From Croceitalea dokdonensis DOKDO 023 (GTDB lineage Bacteria > Bacteroidota > Bacteroidia > Flavobacteriales > Flavobacteriaceae): DNA of 64,000 nt. Made by a program: the position numbers and the translations under genes. Position 1 is the first letter of the stretch. Every line of letters starts with the position of its first letter. The stretch covers positions 558,001-622,000 of the forward strand of contig NZ_LDJX01000001.1 in NCBI RefSeq assembly GCF_001306415.1. The letters run 5' to 3'. A model generated the notes under the pieces. The model did no database searches and had not been told where the DNA came from. It was given only the letters and a program-made list of their open reading frames with translations. Below, piece by piece: positions 30,286 through 40,348 of the stretch.

Positions 30286-31560
30286 TTAAGCGTTGAACAG
30301 TGGCCTATTTGCCATAAGCTGATTCACTTTATGCTTTACCGCTACAATTTGTTTTTCGTCTTGCGCAGCTTTGATGATTTCATCAATATACCCCACTATG
30401 GTTTCCATATCACGCTCTTTAAGACCCCTTGTGGTAATTGCCGGGGTTCCAAAACGAATACCTGAGGTTACAAATGGTGACTGGTCATCAAAAGGAACCA
30501 TATTTTTGTTTGCTGTAATATCGGCCAGCTCCAAGGCCTTTTCGGCATCTTTACCGGTGATGTTTTTATTTCTAAGGTCTATCAACATCATATGATTGTC
30601 CGTACCTCCTGAAATCACCTGGTAATCCCTATCCATAAAAGCCTTTGCCATGGCCGATGCATTATCTTTCACCTGTTGCATGTAGGCAAGGAATTGGTCA
30701 CTTAATGCTTCCCCGAAAGCCACCGCTTTGGCTGCGATAATATGTTCCAACGGCCCACCCTGATTTCCAGGAAAAACGGCCAAATCCAACAGTCCAGACA
30801 TTTTTCTAAGATTGCCATTCTTAAGCCGAATACCAAAAGGGTTTTCAAAATTCTCCCCCATCATAATTAAGCCACCTCTAGGTCCTCTTAGTGTCTTGTG
30901 TGTGGTTGTGGTAACAATATGGCAATGTGGTATGGGATTATTGAGCAAACCCTTGGCAATTAGTCCGGATGGATGTGAGATATCGGCCAACAATAATGCG
31001 CCTACACTATCGGCAATTTCCCTAAACCTTTTAAAATCTATGTCCCTGGAATAGGCAGAGGCTCCGGCAATAATCATTTTAGGCTTCTCACGGTTGGCAA
31101 TCTCCTCAATGGCCTCGTAATCCAACCTTCCCGTTTCCCTATCAACCCCATAAAATGTTGGCCTGTATAACCTGCCCGAAAAATTAACCGGAGATCCATG
31201 GGTTAAGTGCCCTCCATGGGATAAATCAAACCCTAAAATAGTGTCTCCTGGTTTCAGACATGCGTGATATACGGAGGCATTGGCCTGTGATCCTGAGTGC
31301 GGTTGCACATTGGCATAAACGGCACCAAATAGTTCTTTGGCGCGGTCTATGGCCAATTGCTCTACCTCATCTACTACGGCACAACCTCCATAATACCTTT
31401 TTCCGGGATAACCTTCCGCATATTTATTGGTTAGCACGGAACCTGCGGCCTCCATTACCTGTGGGCTTGCAAAATTCTCCGAGGCAATTAGTTCAATACC
31501 GTTTGTCTGTCTTTCCCTTTCCTTCTCTATCAGGTCAAATACCAAAGTATCCCGTTGCAT
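30286..31560 (-). CDS. glyA: Serine hydroxymethyltransferase
   Basis: PLP enzyme that interconverts serine and glycine with tetrahydrofolate, the main source of one-carbon units. The ATG at 31560 ([18 protein letters not shown]) is chosen because upstream residues are not conserved. PLP lysine lies in [14 protein letters not shown], and [19 protein letters not shown] and [21 protein letters not shown] are typical. Length 424 residues. Single gene, convergent with the unknown protein gene and divergent from the following lipoprotein gene; a perfect -7 element lies 21 nt upstream. Functionally it connects with sdaA (serine breakdown) and the one-carbon step of panB. Confidence 0.97.
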   Translation of the reverse strand: MQRDTLVFDLIEKERERQTNGIELIASENFASPQVMEAAGSVLTNKYAEGYPGKRYYGGCAVVDEVEQLAIDRAKELFGAVYANVQPHSGSQANASVYHACLKPGDTILGFDLSHGGHLTHGSPVNFSGRLYRPTFYGVDRETGRLDYEAIEEIANREKPKMIIAGASAYSRDIDFKRFREIADSVGALLLADISHPSGLIAKGLLNNPIPHCHIVTTTTHKTLRGPRGGLIMMGENFENPFGIRLKNGNLRKMSGLLDLAVFPGNQGGPLEHIIAAKAVAFGEALSDQFLAYMQQVKDNASAMAKAFMDRDYQVISGGTDNHMMLIDLRNKNITGKDAEKALELADITANKNMVPFDDQSPFVTSGIRFGTPAITTRGLKERDMETIVGYIDEIIKAAQDEKQIVAVKHKVNQLMANRPLFNA

Positions 31561-31581
31561 ACGAATTTGAATTTTAGATTG

Positions 31582-31589
31582 CAAAAATA
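31582..31589 (-). promoter_or_regulatory. Candidate -7 element for glyA
   Basis: TATTTTTG on the minus strand, 21 bases before the ATG. The best-placed upstream TTG is 12 nt away, too close, so the -33 element is not identified. Confidence 0.35.
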
Positions 31590-31789
31590 CAAATACCCTA
31601 TCAACGCAGAGCTACCAATGCTTCTAAATTCGGTGATTTTATCAAATAACAATTAACAATGGTACTAAGGTGTTGGGTACCTTAATTCAATTAATTCATA
31701 GGAATTATACTACGGTTCATCGTTTTTCGTTAACCCATTGAAACGATTTGGCATACCAATTGAAAGTTACACCAATAAATAGCAGCATC

Positions 31790-32977
31790 ATGATAAAAAA
31801 ATACACGACCATTTTAGCGGTTATTTTCCTGATTTCCTGTGGAGGAGTAAAAAGAACCCAAGAGGCTTTAAACAGCGGGGACTATGACAACGCCATTAAT
31901 CGTTCCATAAAACAGTTGCGGGATAACAAAACCAAACGTGGCCACCAAGATTTTGTGTATTTATTGGAAGAGGCCTTTGAAAAGAAAGTGGAGCGGGAAT
32001 TACAACAAATCAACTTTTGGAAAAAGGACGGAAACCCAGCCCATTTGGAAAAAATTTATGTAACCTATGTGGGCCTGAACAAGGTTCAAGAACGCATAAA
32101 GCCCCTACTCCCACTTCCCGTATATGCAGAAGATAGGAATGCACGGTTTAATTTTAAAAATTACGATGTCCCTATTTTAACATCTAAAGATAAATTATCG
32201 GATTTTTTATATCAGAATGCCACGGCAATCTTAGAAAATGCGCAAACCAAGCTAGATTATAGAAAGGCCTATGATGATTTAAAATACCTTTCTGAAATCA
32301 ACCCAGGGTATGGCAGCCTTAATGGTAAAATGGAGGAGGCCTATCAAAAAGGGCTTTCCTTTGTAAAGGTGGCCGTAACCAATGCCACGGACAAAGTAAT
32401 TCCCGCACGCTTGGAAGCAGAATTGTTGGACTTTAATGCTTTTGGAATCAATGATTTATGGACAGAATACCACACGAATCCACTCGAAGATATAGTATAT
32501 GACTATGAAATGCAGCTAGATTTTCAACAAATCAATATTTCCCCTGAACGTGTTAACGAAACCCAGTTAATTAAGGAAAAACTCATAAAAGATGGCTTTG
32601 AATATGTGCTTGATGCCAACGGTAACGTGGCAAAAGATAGTTTGGGAAATGATATTAAGGTAGATAAAATGCGAAAAGTGCGCTGTAACTTTTATCGCTT
32701 TGCCCAAATTAAAACGGCAGATGTAGGAGCCAAAGTGCGCTTCCTAGATTTACAGAACGGTCAAGTCTTAAATGCTTATCCTATAAACACCCAGTTTATT
32801 TTTGAGCATATGTATGCCAATGTGGATGGTGACCGCAGGGCACTGGACAATGATTTGGTTGCCTTATTGGACCTGGCAGCAGTTCCCTTTCCTACAGATG
32901 AACAGATGGTCTATAATGCAGGTGAAGACATCAAAAACAAGCTAAAGGGTATTTTAAGCCGAAACAGGTTTGATTAA
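31790..32977 (+). CDS. Lipoprotein of unknown function, conserved in flavobacteria
   Basis: The ATG at 31790 gives MIKKYTTILAVIFLISCGG, a clean lipoprotein signal with Cys17; a longer frame to a TTG at 31748 is open but would spoil it. Length 395 residues. The first part is helical and TPR-like (ALNSGDYDNAINRSIKQLRD; later LDYRKAYDDLKYLSEINPGYGS), the middle is beta-rich (VAVTNATDKVIPARLEAELL) and the end has FIFEHMYANVDGDRRALDND. I do not recognise a named family; it resembles uncharacterised lipoproteins present in many flavobacteria. Convergent with ytxJ with a 15-nt gap. Its cellular location is probably outer or inner membrane. Confidence 0.75.
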   Translation: MIKKYTTILAVIFLISCGGVKRTQEALNSGDYDNAINRSIKQLRDNKTKRGHQDFVYLLEEAFEKKVERELQQINFWKKDGNPAHLEKIYVTYVGLNKVQERIKPLLPLPVYAEDRNARFNFKNYDVPILTSKDKLSDFLYQNATAILENAQTKLDYRKAYDDLKYLSEINPGYGSLNGKMEEAYQKGLSFVKVAVTNATDKVIPARLEAELLDFNAFGINDLWTEYHTNPLEDIVYDYEMQLDFQQINISPERVNETQLIKEKLIKDGFEYVLDANGNVAKDSLGNDIKVDKMRKVRCNFYRFAQIKTADVGAKVRFLDLQNGQVLNAYPINTQFIFEHMYANVDGDRRALDNDLVALLDLAAVPFPTDEQMVYNAGEDIKNKLKGILSRNRFD

Positions 32978-32992
32978 TCATGGTGAAAACCC

Positions 32993-33385
32993 TTAAACGT
33001 AAGTTTCCAAGTTTACTTCTGGAATAGCCCCGTGAGAAGTGTGGAAAACTACCGCTCCATTTCGTATAATAATGAGTTGTGGTGACTGATGAATCACATT
33101 AAATTTTGCGGCAACCGTATTAGATACCTTCCTAAAAGCATGTAAGTCCAAAAAATACATGGTTGCCAGATTGGGTGCCAAACTAAAGTTGGCCGTAAAC
33201 CTATTAAGTGCCATTCTACTAATGCCACAGGTTGTGGAGTGTTTAAAAATTACTTGTGTCTTGGTTTTAGAGTCCCGTAAAATGGTTTCCAGTTGGCTTT
33301 CATTCTCTAAAACTGTCCAAGCAATCTTAGCGTTAGGGGCATCATCTCCATTACCTCCAGAAAACAAGTTGTTAAATAATCCCAT
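32993..33385 (-). CDS. ytxJ: Bacillithiol-system redox-active protein YtxJ
   Basis: Small thioredoxin-fold protein of the YtxJ (DUF2847) family, a monothiol bacilliredoxin-like protein thought to remove bacillithiol from proteins. The 130 residues include VIFKHSTTCGISRMALNRF near 49-67, with the single redox Cys in TTCGIS, then LATMYFLDLHAFRKVSN and the cis-Pro loop VIHQSPQLIIIRNGAVV. Bacillithiol is made by many Bacteroidota, so the presence fits. No bsh genes are in the window. The gene is single, tail to tail with the preceding lipoprotein gene and divergent from clpB. Confidence 0.88.
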   Translation of the reverse strand: MGLFNNLFSGGNGDDAPNAKIAWTVLENESQLETILRDSKTKTQVIFKHSTTCGISRMALNRFTANFSLAPNLATMYFLDLHAFRKVSNTVAAKFNVIHQSPQLIIIRNGAVVFHTSHGAIPEVNLETYV

Positions 33386-33526
33386 AGGACAAAGTTAAGA
33401 CTTCCCAATCACTTGTCAAGACCTCAATAACCTGACTAAATGTCGTGAAAAACAACTGATTACCGGACATTTTGCCAGTATAACAGTTTTGGTGAAATTC
33501 TTGCTTTTTAAAGGAAAAACAAAAAC

Positions 33527-36127
33527 ATGAATTTTAATAATTATACCATAAAATCACAGGAGGCCATACAGCAAGGGCAGCAAATTGCCCAGGGCTTTGG
33601 TCATCAACAAATAGAAAATGAACACTTATTTAAAGGCATCACACAAGTAGACGAGAATGTTTTACCATTTCTACTGAAAAAAATGGGTGTCAATACATCT
33701 TTGATGTATCAAATTTTGGACAAGGAATTGGAGCGTTTTCCCAAGGTCTCTGGAGCGGATATCATGCTCTCTAGGGAAGCCGGGAAAACACTGGGAGAAG
33801 CCAGCAACATTGCAAAAAAAATGGGTGATGAGTTTGTCTCCATTGAGCATTTGGTTCTGGCCATTTTACAATCTAAAAGTAAAATTGGTCAAATCCTAAA
33901 AGATCAGGGGATTAAAGTGGATACGCTAAAAGCGGCTATTAATGAATTGCGAAAGGGGGACAAGGTAACATCGGCGAGTGCCGAGGAAACCTACAATTCT
34001 TTGGAGAAATATGCCAAAAACCTGAATCAGCTTGCAGACTCCGGTAAACTGGACCCCGTCATTGGACGCGATGAGGAAATAAGGCGAATCTTGCAAATTC
34101 TATCCAGAAGGACAAAAAACAATCCCATGTTAGTTGGTGAGCCCGGTGTTGGCAAAACTGCCATCGCAGAGGGCCTCGCCCACCGTATCGTTCAAGGAGA
34201 CGTTCCAGAAAACTTAAAGGACAAAACTATTTATTCTTTGGACATGGGCGCACTTATCGCGGGTGCCAAATACAAAGGCGAGTTTGAAGAACGATTAAAA
34301 GCGGTTATCAAGGAGGTCACCACCTCTGACGGAGACATTGTATTGTTTATAGACGAAATCCACACTTTGGTGGGTGCCGGCGGTGGGCAAGGTGCCATGG
34401 ATGCAGCAAACATCCTAAAGCCGGCCCTTGCAAGGGGCGAGTTAAGGGCCATTGGGGCAACTACTTTGGATGAGTATCAAAAGTATTTTGAAAAGGATAA
34501 AGCCTTGGAAAGAAGATTCCAGAAAGTAGTGGTGGATGAACCAGATACGGAAAGTGCCATTTCCATCCTAAGGGGCATCAAAGAAAAATATGAGGCACAC
34601 CACAAGGTAAGGATAAAGGATGAGGCGGTCATATCTGCCGTTACCCTATCCCAGCGGTATATTACCAACAGGTTCTTGCCGGACAAAGCCATTGACCTCA
34701 TTGATGAGGCCGCATCAAAATTACGGATGGAAATCAACTCCAAACCAGAAGAGCTGGATGTCCTTGATCGAAAGATAATGCAACTGGAAATTGAAATTGA
34801 AGCTATCAAAAGGGAAAATGACGAAACCAAATTAAAATCGTTGAATTTAGAGCTCGCCAATCTTAAAGAGGAGCGCCATGGTGTTTTTGCCCAATGGGAA
34901 AGTGAAAAATCCGTGGTGGATAACATCCAAAAAATAAAACAGGATATTGAGCAGTTTAAATTAGAAGCAGAACGTGCAGAACGTAATGGTGATTATGGCA
35001 AGGTCGCGGAGCTGCGCTATGGAAAAATTAAAGAAGCCCAAGAATCCCTGGAACAATTGAATGTTACCTTACAAGAACAACAGCAGACCAATACATTAAT
35101 AAAAGAGGAAGTCACCAATGATGATATTGCCGAGGTGGTTGCCAAATGGACGGGAATCCCGGTGACCAAAATGCTACAGAGCGAAAAGGATAAGCTGTTA
35201 AAACTGGAAAACGTGCTCCACAAACGCGTTGTAGGGCAAGAAGAGGCCATAGAAGCCGTGTCCGATGCCATAAGACGCAGTAGGGCGGGATTACAGGATG
35301 CCAAAAGGCCCATAGGTTCCTTCTTATTTTTAGGAACCACGGGGGTAGGCAAAACGGAACTCGCCAAAACCTTGGCCGCTTATTTGTTTGATGATGAAAA
35401 TGCGATGACCAGAATTGATATGAGCGAGTATCAAGAAAAACATGCAGCCAGTAGGCTTGTTGGTGCCCCTCCAGGATATGTAGGCTATGATGAAGGAGGA
35501 CAACTAACAGAAGCGGTAAGAAGAAAACCTTATTCGGTGGTGCTTTTGGATGAAATTGAAAAAGCACACCCCGATACTTTTAATATTTTATTACAAGTAT
35601 TGGATGAGGGCAGGCTAACGGACAATAAAGGAAGGGTTGCAGATTTTAAGAATACCATCATTATCATGACCAGTAATTTAGGCAGTACCATCATCCAAGA
35701 AAAATTTGATAACAACCCAGATGTTTATAGCGCATCAGAGTCCGCCAGAATAGAAATCATGGCATTGCTCAGAAAAACCATTAGACCAGAGTTTTTAAAT
35801 CGTATAGATGACATCATTATGTTTACCCCACTGAGCAAAAAAGATATTTTTAAAATAGTGGGATTACAGATAGACCAGCTAAAGCGACAACTGTCCAAAC
35901 AGCAGATTACCTTGGACGCAACGGATGAAGCCCTTAAATACCTATCCAACAAAGGGTATGACCCGCAATACGGAGCAAGGCCAATTAAACGCCTAGTACA
36001 AAAAGAGGTGCTTAACCAGCTATCCAAGGACCTACTATCCGGAAAGGTAAAGCGGGACAGTATTGTCTTACTGGATTGTTTTGACAATCAACTTGTTTTT
36101 AGAAACCAAAATGAACTGGTAGGCTAA
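33527..36127 (+). CDS. clpB: ATP-dependent disaggregase ClpB (Hsp100)
   Basis: AAA+ hexamer that resolubilises aggregates with DnaK. The 866 residues contain two Clp N repeats (1-145), AAA1 with Walker A GEPGVGKT (about 206) and Walker B VLFIDEIH, the middle-domain coiled coil (about 410-530; the M-domain distinguishes ClpB from ClpA/C), and AAA2 with Walker [21 protein letters not shown] and the C-terminal [19 protein letters not shown] sensor-2 block. Length is normal. The gene is alone and followed by a strong terminator at 36202-36237. Its upstream region has a patch resembling that before dnaK, consistent with shared heat-shock control (inference). Confidence 0.97.
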   Translation: MNFNNYTIKSQEAIQQGQQIAQGFGHQQIENEHLFKGITQVDENVLPFLLKKMGVNTSLMYQILDKELERFPKVSGADIMLSREAGKTLGEASNIAKKMGDEFVSIEHLVLAILQSKSKIGQILKDQGIKVDTLKAAINELRKGDKVTSASAEETYNSLEKYAKNLNQLADSGKLDPVIGRDEEIRRILQILSRRTKNNPMLVGEPGVGKTAIAEGLAHRIVQGDVPENLKDKTIYSLDMGALIAGAKYKGEFEERLKAVIKEVTTSDGDIVLFIDEIHTLVGAGGGQGAMDAANILKPALARGELRAIGATTLDEYQKYFEKDKALERRFQKVVVDEPDTESAISILRGIKEKYEAHHKVRIKDEAVISAVTLSQRYITNRFLPDKAIDLIDEAASKLRMEINSKPEELDVLDRKIMQLEIEIEAIKRENDETKLKSLNLELANLKEERHGVFAQWESEKSVVDNIQKIKQDIEQFKLEAERAERNGDYGKVAELRYGKIKEAQESLEQLNVTLQEQQQTNTLIKEEVTNDDIAEVVAKWTGIPVTKMLQSEKDKLLKLENVLHKRVVGQEEAIEAVSDAIRRSRAGLQDAKRPIGSFLFLGTTGVGKTELAKTLAAYLFDDENAMTRIDMSEYQEKHAASRLVGAPPGYVGYDEGGQLTEAVRRKPYSVVLLDEIEKAHPDTFNILLQVLDEGRLTDNKGRVADFKNTIIIMTSNLGSTIIQEKFDNNPDVYSASESARIEIMALLRKTIRPEFLNRIDDIIMFTPLSKKDIFKIVGLQIDQLKRQLSKQQITLDATDEALKYLSNKGYDPQYGARPIKRLVQKEVLNQLSKDLLSGKVKRDSIVLLDCFDNQLVFRNQNELVG

Positions 36128-36201
36128 AACCACCTAAGATAGGCTCCAGCAAACCAGATAGCGTAGCTATAGTTTTAGAACTGTAAGTTGTGTAAAGGTG
36201 T

Positions 36202-36237
36202 AAAAGGTGTCCATGTATATATGGACACCTTTTTTTT
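36202..36237 (+). terminator. Intrinsic terminator of clpB
   Basis: Perfect eleven-base stem AAGGTGTCCAT (36204-36214) with ATGGACACCTT (36221-36231), six-base loop, and a run of T through 36237. A-rich flank on the left could also let it act on the other strand. Confidence 0.9.
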
Positions 36238-36393
36238 CATACCATACAGTATATATTTTTTATATCTTAGCCCCCAGGGGATACTTTATACCCCATCACT
36301 GTAACAGAAATCTATACCTTATATATTGAAATTACAAATAGGATAGAAATAATTGGAGATATGCTTTGCCCTTAACTAGCGAGACCATCAGAT

Positions 36394-36990
36394 ATGAGTA
36401 CAAAAGCCGAAAGAACCACAAGATTTATCATTGAGACGGTGGCCCCCATCTTTAATAAACATGGGTATATAGGAACCAGTATGAGCCATTTAACGGAAGC
36501 TACCGGGTTGACCAAAGGTGCCATTTACGGGAACTTTGAAAACAAGGAAGCTTTGGCACTCGCTGCGTTTGAATACAACAAAAATTTATTATTGGCCAAA
36601 ATTGATGAAGTGCTATCCGTTGACGGGTCTGCTATGGCCAAAATTGAAGCTTTATTATTGTTTTATAAGCAATATGACGTTTTTACCTTAAACCTGGGGG
36701 GGTGCCCCATATTAAATACAGGCGTAGATGCACATCATAACAATCCATTGCTGTCCGCTGCGGTTAAGGAAACAGCAAAAGAAATTGAAGGAAAAATTGC
36801 ACTGGTCCTGGAAAATGGGGCAAAGGCAGCGGAAATAAAGCTACCCGTACCACCGCTTCAGTTTGCCAAACAACTATATACTATTTTGCAGGGTGCTGTG
36901 GCCATGGGCACCATGACAAGGGATAGAAAGTATTTAATGAACACCACCACTTACTTATCTTACTTGGTAGGCCAAGAAATTAAAAAATAG
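36394..36990 (+). CDS. TetR/AcrR-family transcriptional regulator
   Basis: One-component repressor of 198 residues. The helix-turn-helix is near 15-60: IIETVAPIFNKHGYIGTSMS, then TGLTKGAIYGNFENKEALALAAF. The C-terminal ligand domain (70-198) is of the TetR_C type often seen with YcdC/NemR-like repressors and has one noticeable motif LGGCPILNTGVDAHHNNPLL, which contains a Cys. NemR and related regulators sense electrophiles through cysteines, so this is a weak hint. The gene next to it is convergent (3-nt gap), so it has no obvious regulated neighbour except itself. Confidence 0.9.
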   Translation: MSTKAERTTRFIIETVAPIFNKHGYIGTSMSHLTEATGLTKGAIYGNFENKEALALAAFEYNKNLLLAKIDEVLSVDGSAMAKIEALLLFYKQYDVFTLNLGGCPILNTGVDAHHNNPLLSAAVKETAKEIEGKIALVLENGAKAAEIKLPVPPLQFAKQLYTILQGAVAMGTMTRDRKYLMNTTTYLSYLVGQEIKK

Positions 36991-36993
36991 TGC

Positions 36994-38415
36994 TTATTCT
37001 CCCCTTACCCTAAAAATCCACAAGGCGTCTTTGTATTTGCCACCAAACTTGCTGGCACGTGCAGCCCTAGCCTCGTCAATGGTCTCATACCTGGCCAAAT
37101 AAACATAATTAAATTTGTTAACGCTCCTATAGAAGGATTTGGGTAGCAAGCCTTGTGCCTCTAATTTACTCTTAAAGTTTTCAAGATATTTTTTAGTGCC
37201 AAAAACATTGGCGATTAAATAGAACCCAGGCTGCAGTCCTTCTGCGGAATTTACCTCTTGGTATTTTTCATTGGGCATGATTTCCACTTCCTTGGTCCTT
37301 GCTACTTTGGCAATACTATCTTGCCGTAGTTGTTCTTTCACTGCGGCCAGTTCCTCTGCCCGCCTTTTTGACATAGCTTCTTTCTCTAATTGGGCAAGAC
37401 GTGCTTCTTCGGCCAAGCGTAGTCTTTCTTTTTCAGCCTCTTCTTGCTGGCGTTGCTTTTCAATTTCCTCCATTTTTTCCTCAGGAGATAGTTTTTCTTC
37501 CTTTTCTTTTGGCTCATACATTTGCTCGCCAAAGTGATACGCCAAGACCAACTCAAATGTAGGGTCTTCATTCTGGATGGCCTCATTTAGGCCACTTTCC
37601 ACCAAGGCACCAAGGGACAATTTTTTAAAAAAGGTTGCCCCTACCCCTCCAGATACACCATAAAAGCTGTTATAACCGCCTTGCACCCAAAATTTTGGGG
37701 TGGTAAAAAGGGTAGCCAGCCCGTACTGAAAATCTTGATTTGGTATGGAACGGGCATATAGTATAGGCCTTACATAACTCAGTTCATCAAAAAGATACAC
37801 CGGAAAGTCATTGCTAATACTTCCTGAAAAAATACGCTCGGTTTCCAAGCGCTCGCTATTGGTGAAATCAAAATTTAAAGCATTCTCAACGGACATGCCC
37901 ATACTAAAACTTTTTGCCTGCAGTCTAAGACCTGGAGCCAGCTCTGCAATAAAACGTGGGTCATCATTGTTTGGAAACGGTAAGGGTTGATTACCCAATA
38001 TAACTCTTGTATCTGCAAGTTCTTGCTGATATCCCAGCACATTGGCACCAAATATTAAATTCACCTCCTCACCCAAGGGTATCGCAAAGGCATAATTCAA
38101 TACCCCACCCCTATTTAAAAACAACCCGGTATTATTCTGAAAAAAACCAATACCACCAGAAGATTGTGCCCCAAAACGCTGGGTATAGTTAAAAAACATC
38201 GTAGACGGATCTGTATCAATGGTTTGCCACTGCCAACGGGACCAAAGCGCCACAGAACGCGGTTTATTGCGGTCAAAAGAAAAGGCCGGGTTAAACAAAC
38301 TTGCATTAAACTGTGTGAGGTTATGCTGCCTAATGTCTGGTGGCAATGCCCCGTCCTGTGCATTGGAGGAAAATATTAGCAGTACAATAAACGTTGTAGT
38401 AAGTAACTTAGCCAT
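36994..38415 (-). CDS. PorP/SprF-type outer membrane protein fused to a coiled coil and SPOR-like domain
   Basis: 473 residues. Signal peptide MAKLLTTTFIVLLIFSSNAQ. Residues 25-290 form a PorP/SprF-like beta-barrel of the type IX secretion/gliding family: QFNASLFNPAFSFDRNKPRSV, FFNYTQRFGAQSSGGIGFFQNN, and FELVLAYHFG closing the barrel. A highly charged helix (about 295-375; long EEEKE and LAQLEKEA stretches) follows, then a SPOR-like C-terminus (FYLIANVFGTKKYLENFKSKL, later KDALWIFRVRGE), a fold that binds glycan strands. It could link an outer-membrane barrel to peptidoglycan. Other T9SS genes are not in the window. PorP/SprF proteins with such tails occur in flavobacteria. Confidence 0.83.
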   Translation of the reverse strand: MAKLLTTTFIVLLIFSSNAQDGALPPDIRQHNLTQFNASLFNPAFSFDRNKPRSVALWSRWQWQTIDTDPSTMFFNYTQRFGAQSSGGIGFFQNNTGLFLNRGGVLNYAFAIPLGEEVNLIFGANVLGYQQELADTRVILGNQPLPFPNNDDPRFIAELAPGLRLQAKSFSMGMSVENALNFDFTNSERLETERIFSGSISNDFPVYLFDELSYVRPILYARSIPNQDFQYGLATLFTTPKFWVQGGYNSFYGVSGGVGATFFKKLSLGALVESGLNEAIQNEDPTFELVLAYHFGEQMYEPKEKEEKLSPEEKMEEIEKQRQQEEAEKERLRLAEEARLAQLEKEAMSKRRAEELAAVKEQLRQDSIAKVARTKEVEIMPNEKYQEVNSAEGLQPGFYLIANVFGTKKYLENFKSKLEAQGLLPKSFYRSVNKFNYVYLARYETIDEARAARASKFGGKYKDALWIFRVRGE

Positions 38416-38465
38416 TAGGTTGATTAAAATTAGTGGTACTTTTAACTTAAATCTGATAATAAAAT

Positions 38466-39038
38466 ATGGGGGCGTCGCATCTAACTATTACAAAATTTTT
38501 CTTGAAACCTTTGGTAATTCTAACCGTAATTGGTGTAGGACTAATCTCATGTAATGACAAGAAAAATAGTGGGAATAAAGATATAGAAATAAACAAGGAA
38601 CCCACAATTTCTACTTTTTATTTAATTAGACATGCAGAAAAGGATAGAACGGATCCCAATAACGCAGATCCGGAGTTGAACCAAGATGGTTTGGGCAGGG
38701 CAATGAACTGGGCCAATATATTTGATAACATTCCTCTTGATGCGCTGTATTCGACAAATTTTGAACGCACAAGGATGACCGCGGCACCAGTTTCCGTGAA
38801 ACAAGACCTGGACATAGATTATTATGACCCTAGCACTATGGACATTGAAACCTTTAAAAAAGATAATTCAGGGCTTCAAGTTTTAATTGTGGGACATAGT
38901 AATACCACTCCAAATATGGTCAACAAACTATTGGGTGAAGAAAAATATAGCCCTATGGACGATACCAACAATGGGGCATTGTTCATCGTCCAGATTGTGG
39001 ATGGCGTTGCCACGGATATCAGGCTACAGATCAACTAG
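38466..39038 (+). CDS. Histidine phosphatase family lipoprotein
   Basis: 190 residues. Signal and lipobox: FFLKPLVILTVIGVGLISC (Cys29). The phosphoglycerate-mutase fold follows: catalytic RHAEKDRT (YLIRHAEK near 53-60), FERTRMTAAPV, and the second catalytic His in LIVGHSNTTPNMVNKLLG. It therefore keeps the histidine pair and arginines of the family. Located in the envelope, so it is probably a phosphatase for an exported substrate, not glycolytic. The stop overlaps the stop of the convergent DUF6503 gene in a CTAG sequence (39035-39038). Confidence 0.88.
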   Translation: MGASHLTITKFFLKPLVILTVIGVGLISCNDKKNSGNKDIEINKEPTISTFYLIRHAEKDRTDPNNADPELNQDGLGRAMNWANIFDNIPLDALYSTNFERTRMTAAPVSVKQDLDIDYYDPSTMDIETFKKDNSGLQVLIVGHSNTTPNMVNKLLGEEKYSPMDDTNNGALFIVQIVDGVATDIRLQIN

Positions 39039-39787
39039 TCGTTACCAATTACCTGGATGTTTTCTATTTCAATTTTAGAAAGCAACTCCAAGCTGTCCGC
39101 TTCAAACCACTGGCCAACTTTTACAACGTCTTTTAAAGGACTTTTTGGGCGGTAGTTGTTATAATCTACAAAGCGTATACCATTCACGTAGCGCTCGTTT
39201 ACCGCCTCCCGAAAACGAATCCCACCGCCATTGACCTGAAAGGTATAGGCAAGGTATTTTGGTTTAAACGTTTTTACGTCAAACCAGTATACATAGACAT
39301 CATCAAAATCGTCGCCTCCATTATCCTTGCTAAAGGTTACTTGTAGCTTAAAATAAGTAACATCCTTAATGGCTTCCTTACCCAGTAATTTTTTGTGCAC
39401 CGCGGGGTCATTAAGACCATAGGGCAATCTTGAAAAATAGTGAACGGAATTCACGGAATTGGAATACCCGTTGGCCAAGGAATCCGTTAGTGGAACCACA
39501 GAATCATTCACAAAGCGCTGAAAACTGTCTCCCAACCTTACATCAGTGGTTTCAACACCCTTAACCATGGTAATGCGCTTTAACAGTTTTTTGCCTTGCT
39601 TTAACTCACTTTCGTAATACGCATCCCTAAACTTAAAACGCACCTTGGAAGTGGCATACTGTTCCCCTCCACTGACCGCAATTCCCTTATCTACGATAAA
39701 TTTGGCGGTAATAGGCTCCTTTTGCTCCGTACATGAAAAAAAGAGCATTAGCATCATAAATGCTAACATATCATATTTCATTCTCAT
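39035..39787 (-). CDS. DUF6503 lipoprotein
   Basis: About 250 residues. I start at the ATG at 39787 (MRMKYDMLAFMMLMLFFSC), which gives a lipoprotein signal with Cys19; a longer frame to a TTG at 39811 is open. The body shows the family pattern: GGEQYATSKVRFKFRDAYYE, VVGNE-like middle parts, YVYWFDVKTFKPKYLAYTFQVNGGGIRFREA and RFVDYNNYRPKSP. DUF6503 proteins are putative outer membrane lipoproteins related to LolA/LolB-like beta-barrels with unknown role. The gene overlaps the phosphatase gene at the stops and is divergent from smpB. Confidence 0.8.
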   Translation of the reverse strand: MRMKYDMLAFMMLMLFFSCTEQKEPITAKFIVDKGIAVSGGEQYATSKVRFKFRDAYYESELKQGKKLLKRITMVKGVETTDVRLGDSFQRFVNDSVVPLTDSLANGYSNSVNSVHYFSRLPYGLNDPAVHKKLLGKEAIKDVTYFKLQVTFSKDNGGDDFDDVYVYWFDVKTFKPKYLAYTFQVNGGGIRFREAVNERYVNGIRFVDYNNYRPKSPLKDVVKVGQWFEADSLELLSKIEIENIQVIGND

Positions 39788-39817
39788 AGAATTCAAGTAA
39801 AAACAGGCCAATTAGTT

Positions 39818-39825
39818 TATTTTTG
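39818..39825 (+). promoter_or_regulatory. -7 element close to the smpB start
   Basis: TATTTTTG with six bases between its last G and the smpB ATG at 39832. No TTG is at the proper spacing. If real, the leader would be at most two or three bases. Confidence 0.4.
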
Positions 39826-39831
39826 TCGTGT

Positions 39832-40293
39832 ATGCAAGCAAACATTAACATTAAAAACAAAAGAGCTCGTTTTGATTACGAGATTTTAGAAACCTTTACC
39901 GCTGGTATTGTGCTAGGTGGAACGGAAATTAAGTCCATAAGACTGGGCAAGGCCTCCATTTCACAAAGTTTTTGCGAATTTAATGACAATGGAGAGCTTT
40001 TTGTCATTAATATGCAAATAGATGAATACAGCCATGGTGGTCACTACAACCACAAACCAAAGGCAGAACGTAAATTACTCTTGAACAAAAGGGAGCTTAA
40101 AAAACTACGTAAGGAAGTAGCCACAAGCGGCCTTACCATTGTACCCTTAAAAATGTTCATAAATGATCGTGGGTTGGCCAAGGTAAACATAGGATTGGCC
40201 AAAGGGAAAAAACTTTACGACAAACGTGAGACCATTAAGGATAGGGACAACAAGAAGAATTTGGCACGTATTAAAAAAAGTTTCAACAACTAA
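39832..40293 (+). CDS. smpB: SsrA-binding protein SmpB
   Basis: RNA-binding partner of tmRNA in ribosome rescue. I chose the ATG at 39832 (MQANINIKNKRARFDYEILE); a TTG three codons earlier is in frame. The 153-residue protein has the OB-fold block GIVLGGTEIKSIRLGKASISQSFCEF (about 26-51), HKPKAERKLLLNKREL, and the basic C-terminal tail RETIKDRDNKKNLARIKKS that enters the decoding site. The ssrA gene itself is not in the window. The DUF5686 gene follows after 55 nt but has its own promoter. Confidence 0.96.
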   Translation: MQANINIKNKRARFDYEILETFTAGIVLGGTEIKSIRLGKASISQSFCEFNDNGELFVINMQIDEYSHGGHYNHKPKAERKLLLNKRELKKLRKEVATSGLTIVPLKMFINDRGLAKVNIGLAKGKKLYDKRETIKDRDNKKNLARIKKSFNN

Positions 40294-40314
40294 TTTATTT
40301 AACATTTACTAAAC

Positions 40315-40344
40315 TTGAACCGTTTTACGATTGATGTAATATTG
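40315..40344 (+). promoter_or_regulatory. Promoter of the DUF5686 gene
   Basis: TTG (40315-40317), 19-nt spacer, TAATATTG (40337-40344; one mismatch to TAnnTTTG). Only four bases separate the last G from the ATG at 40349. Confidence 0.55.
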
Positions 40345-40348
40345 TTCT

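Noticed and set aside
36238-36393. GGGGATACTTTATACCCC near 36277 as a TetR operator
   Set aside because: Only the GGGG/CCCC arms match; the inner bases do not form an inverted repeat, so the case is too weak.
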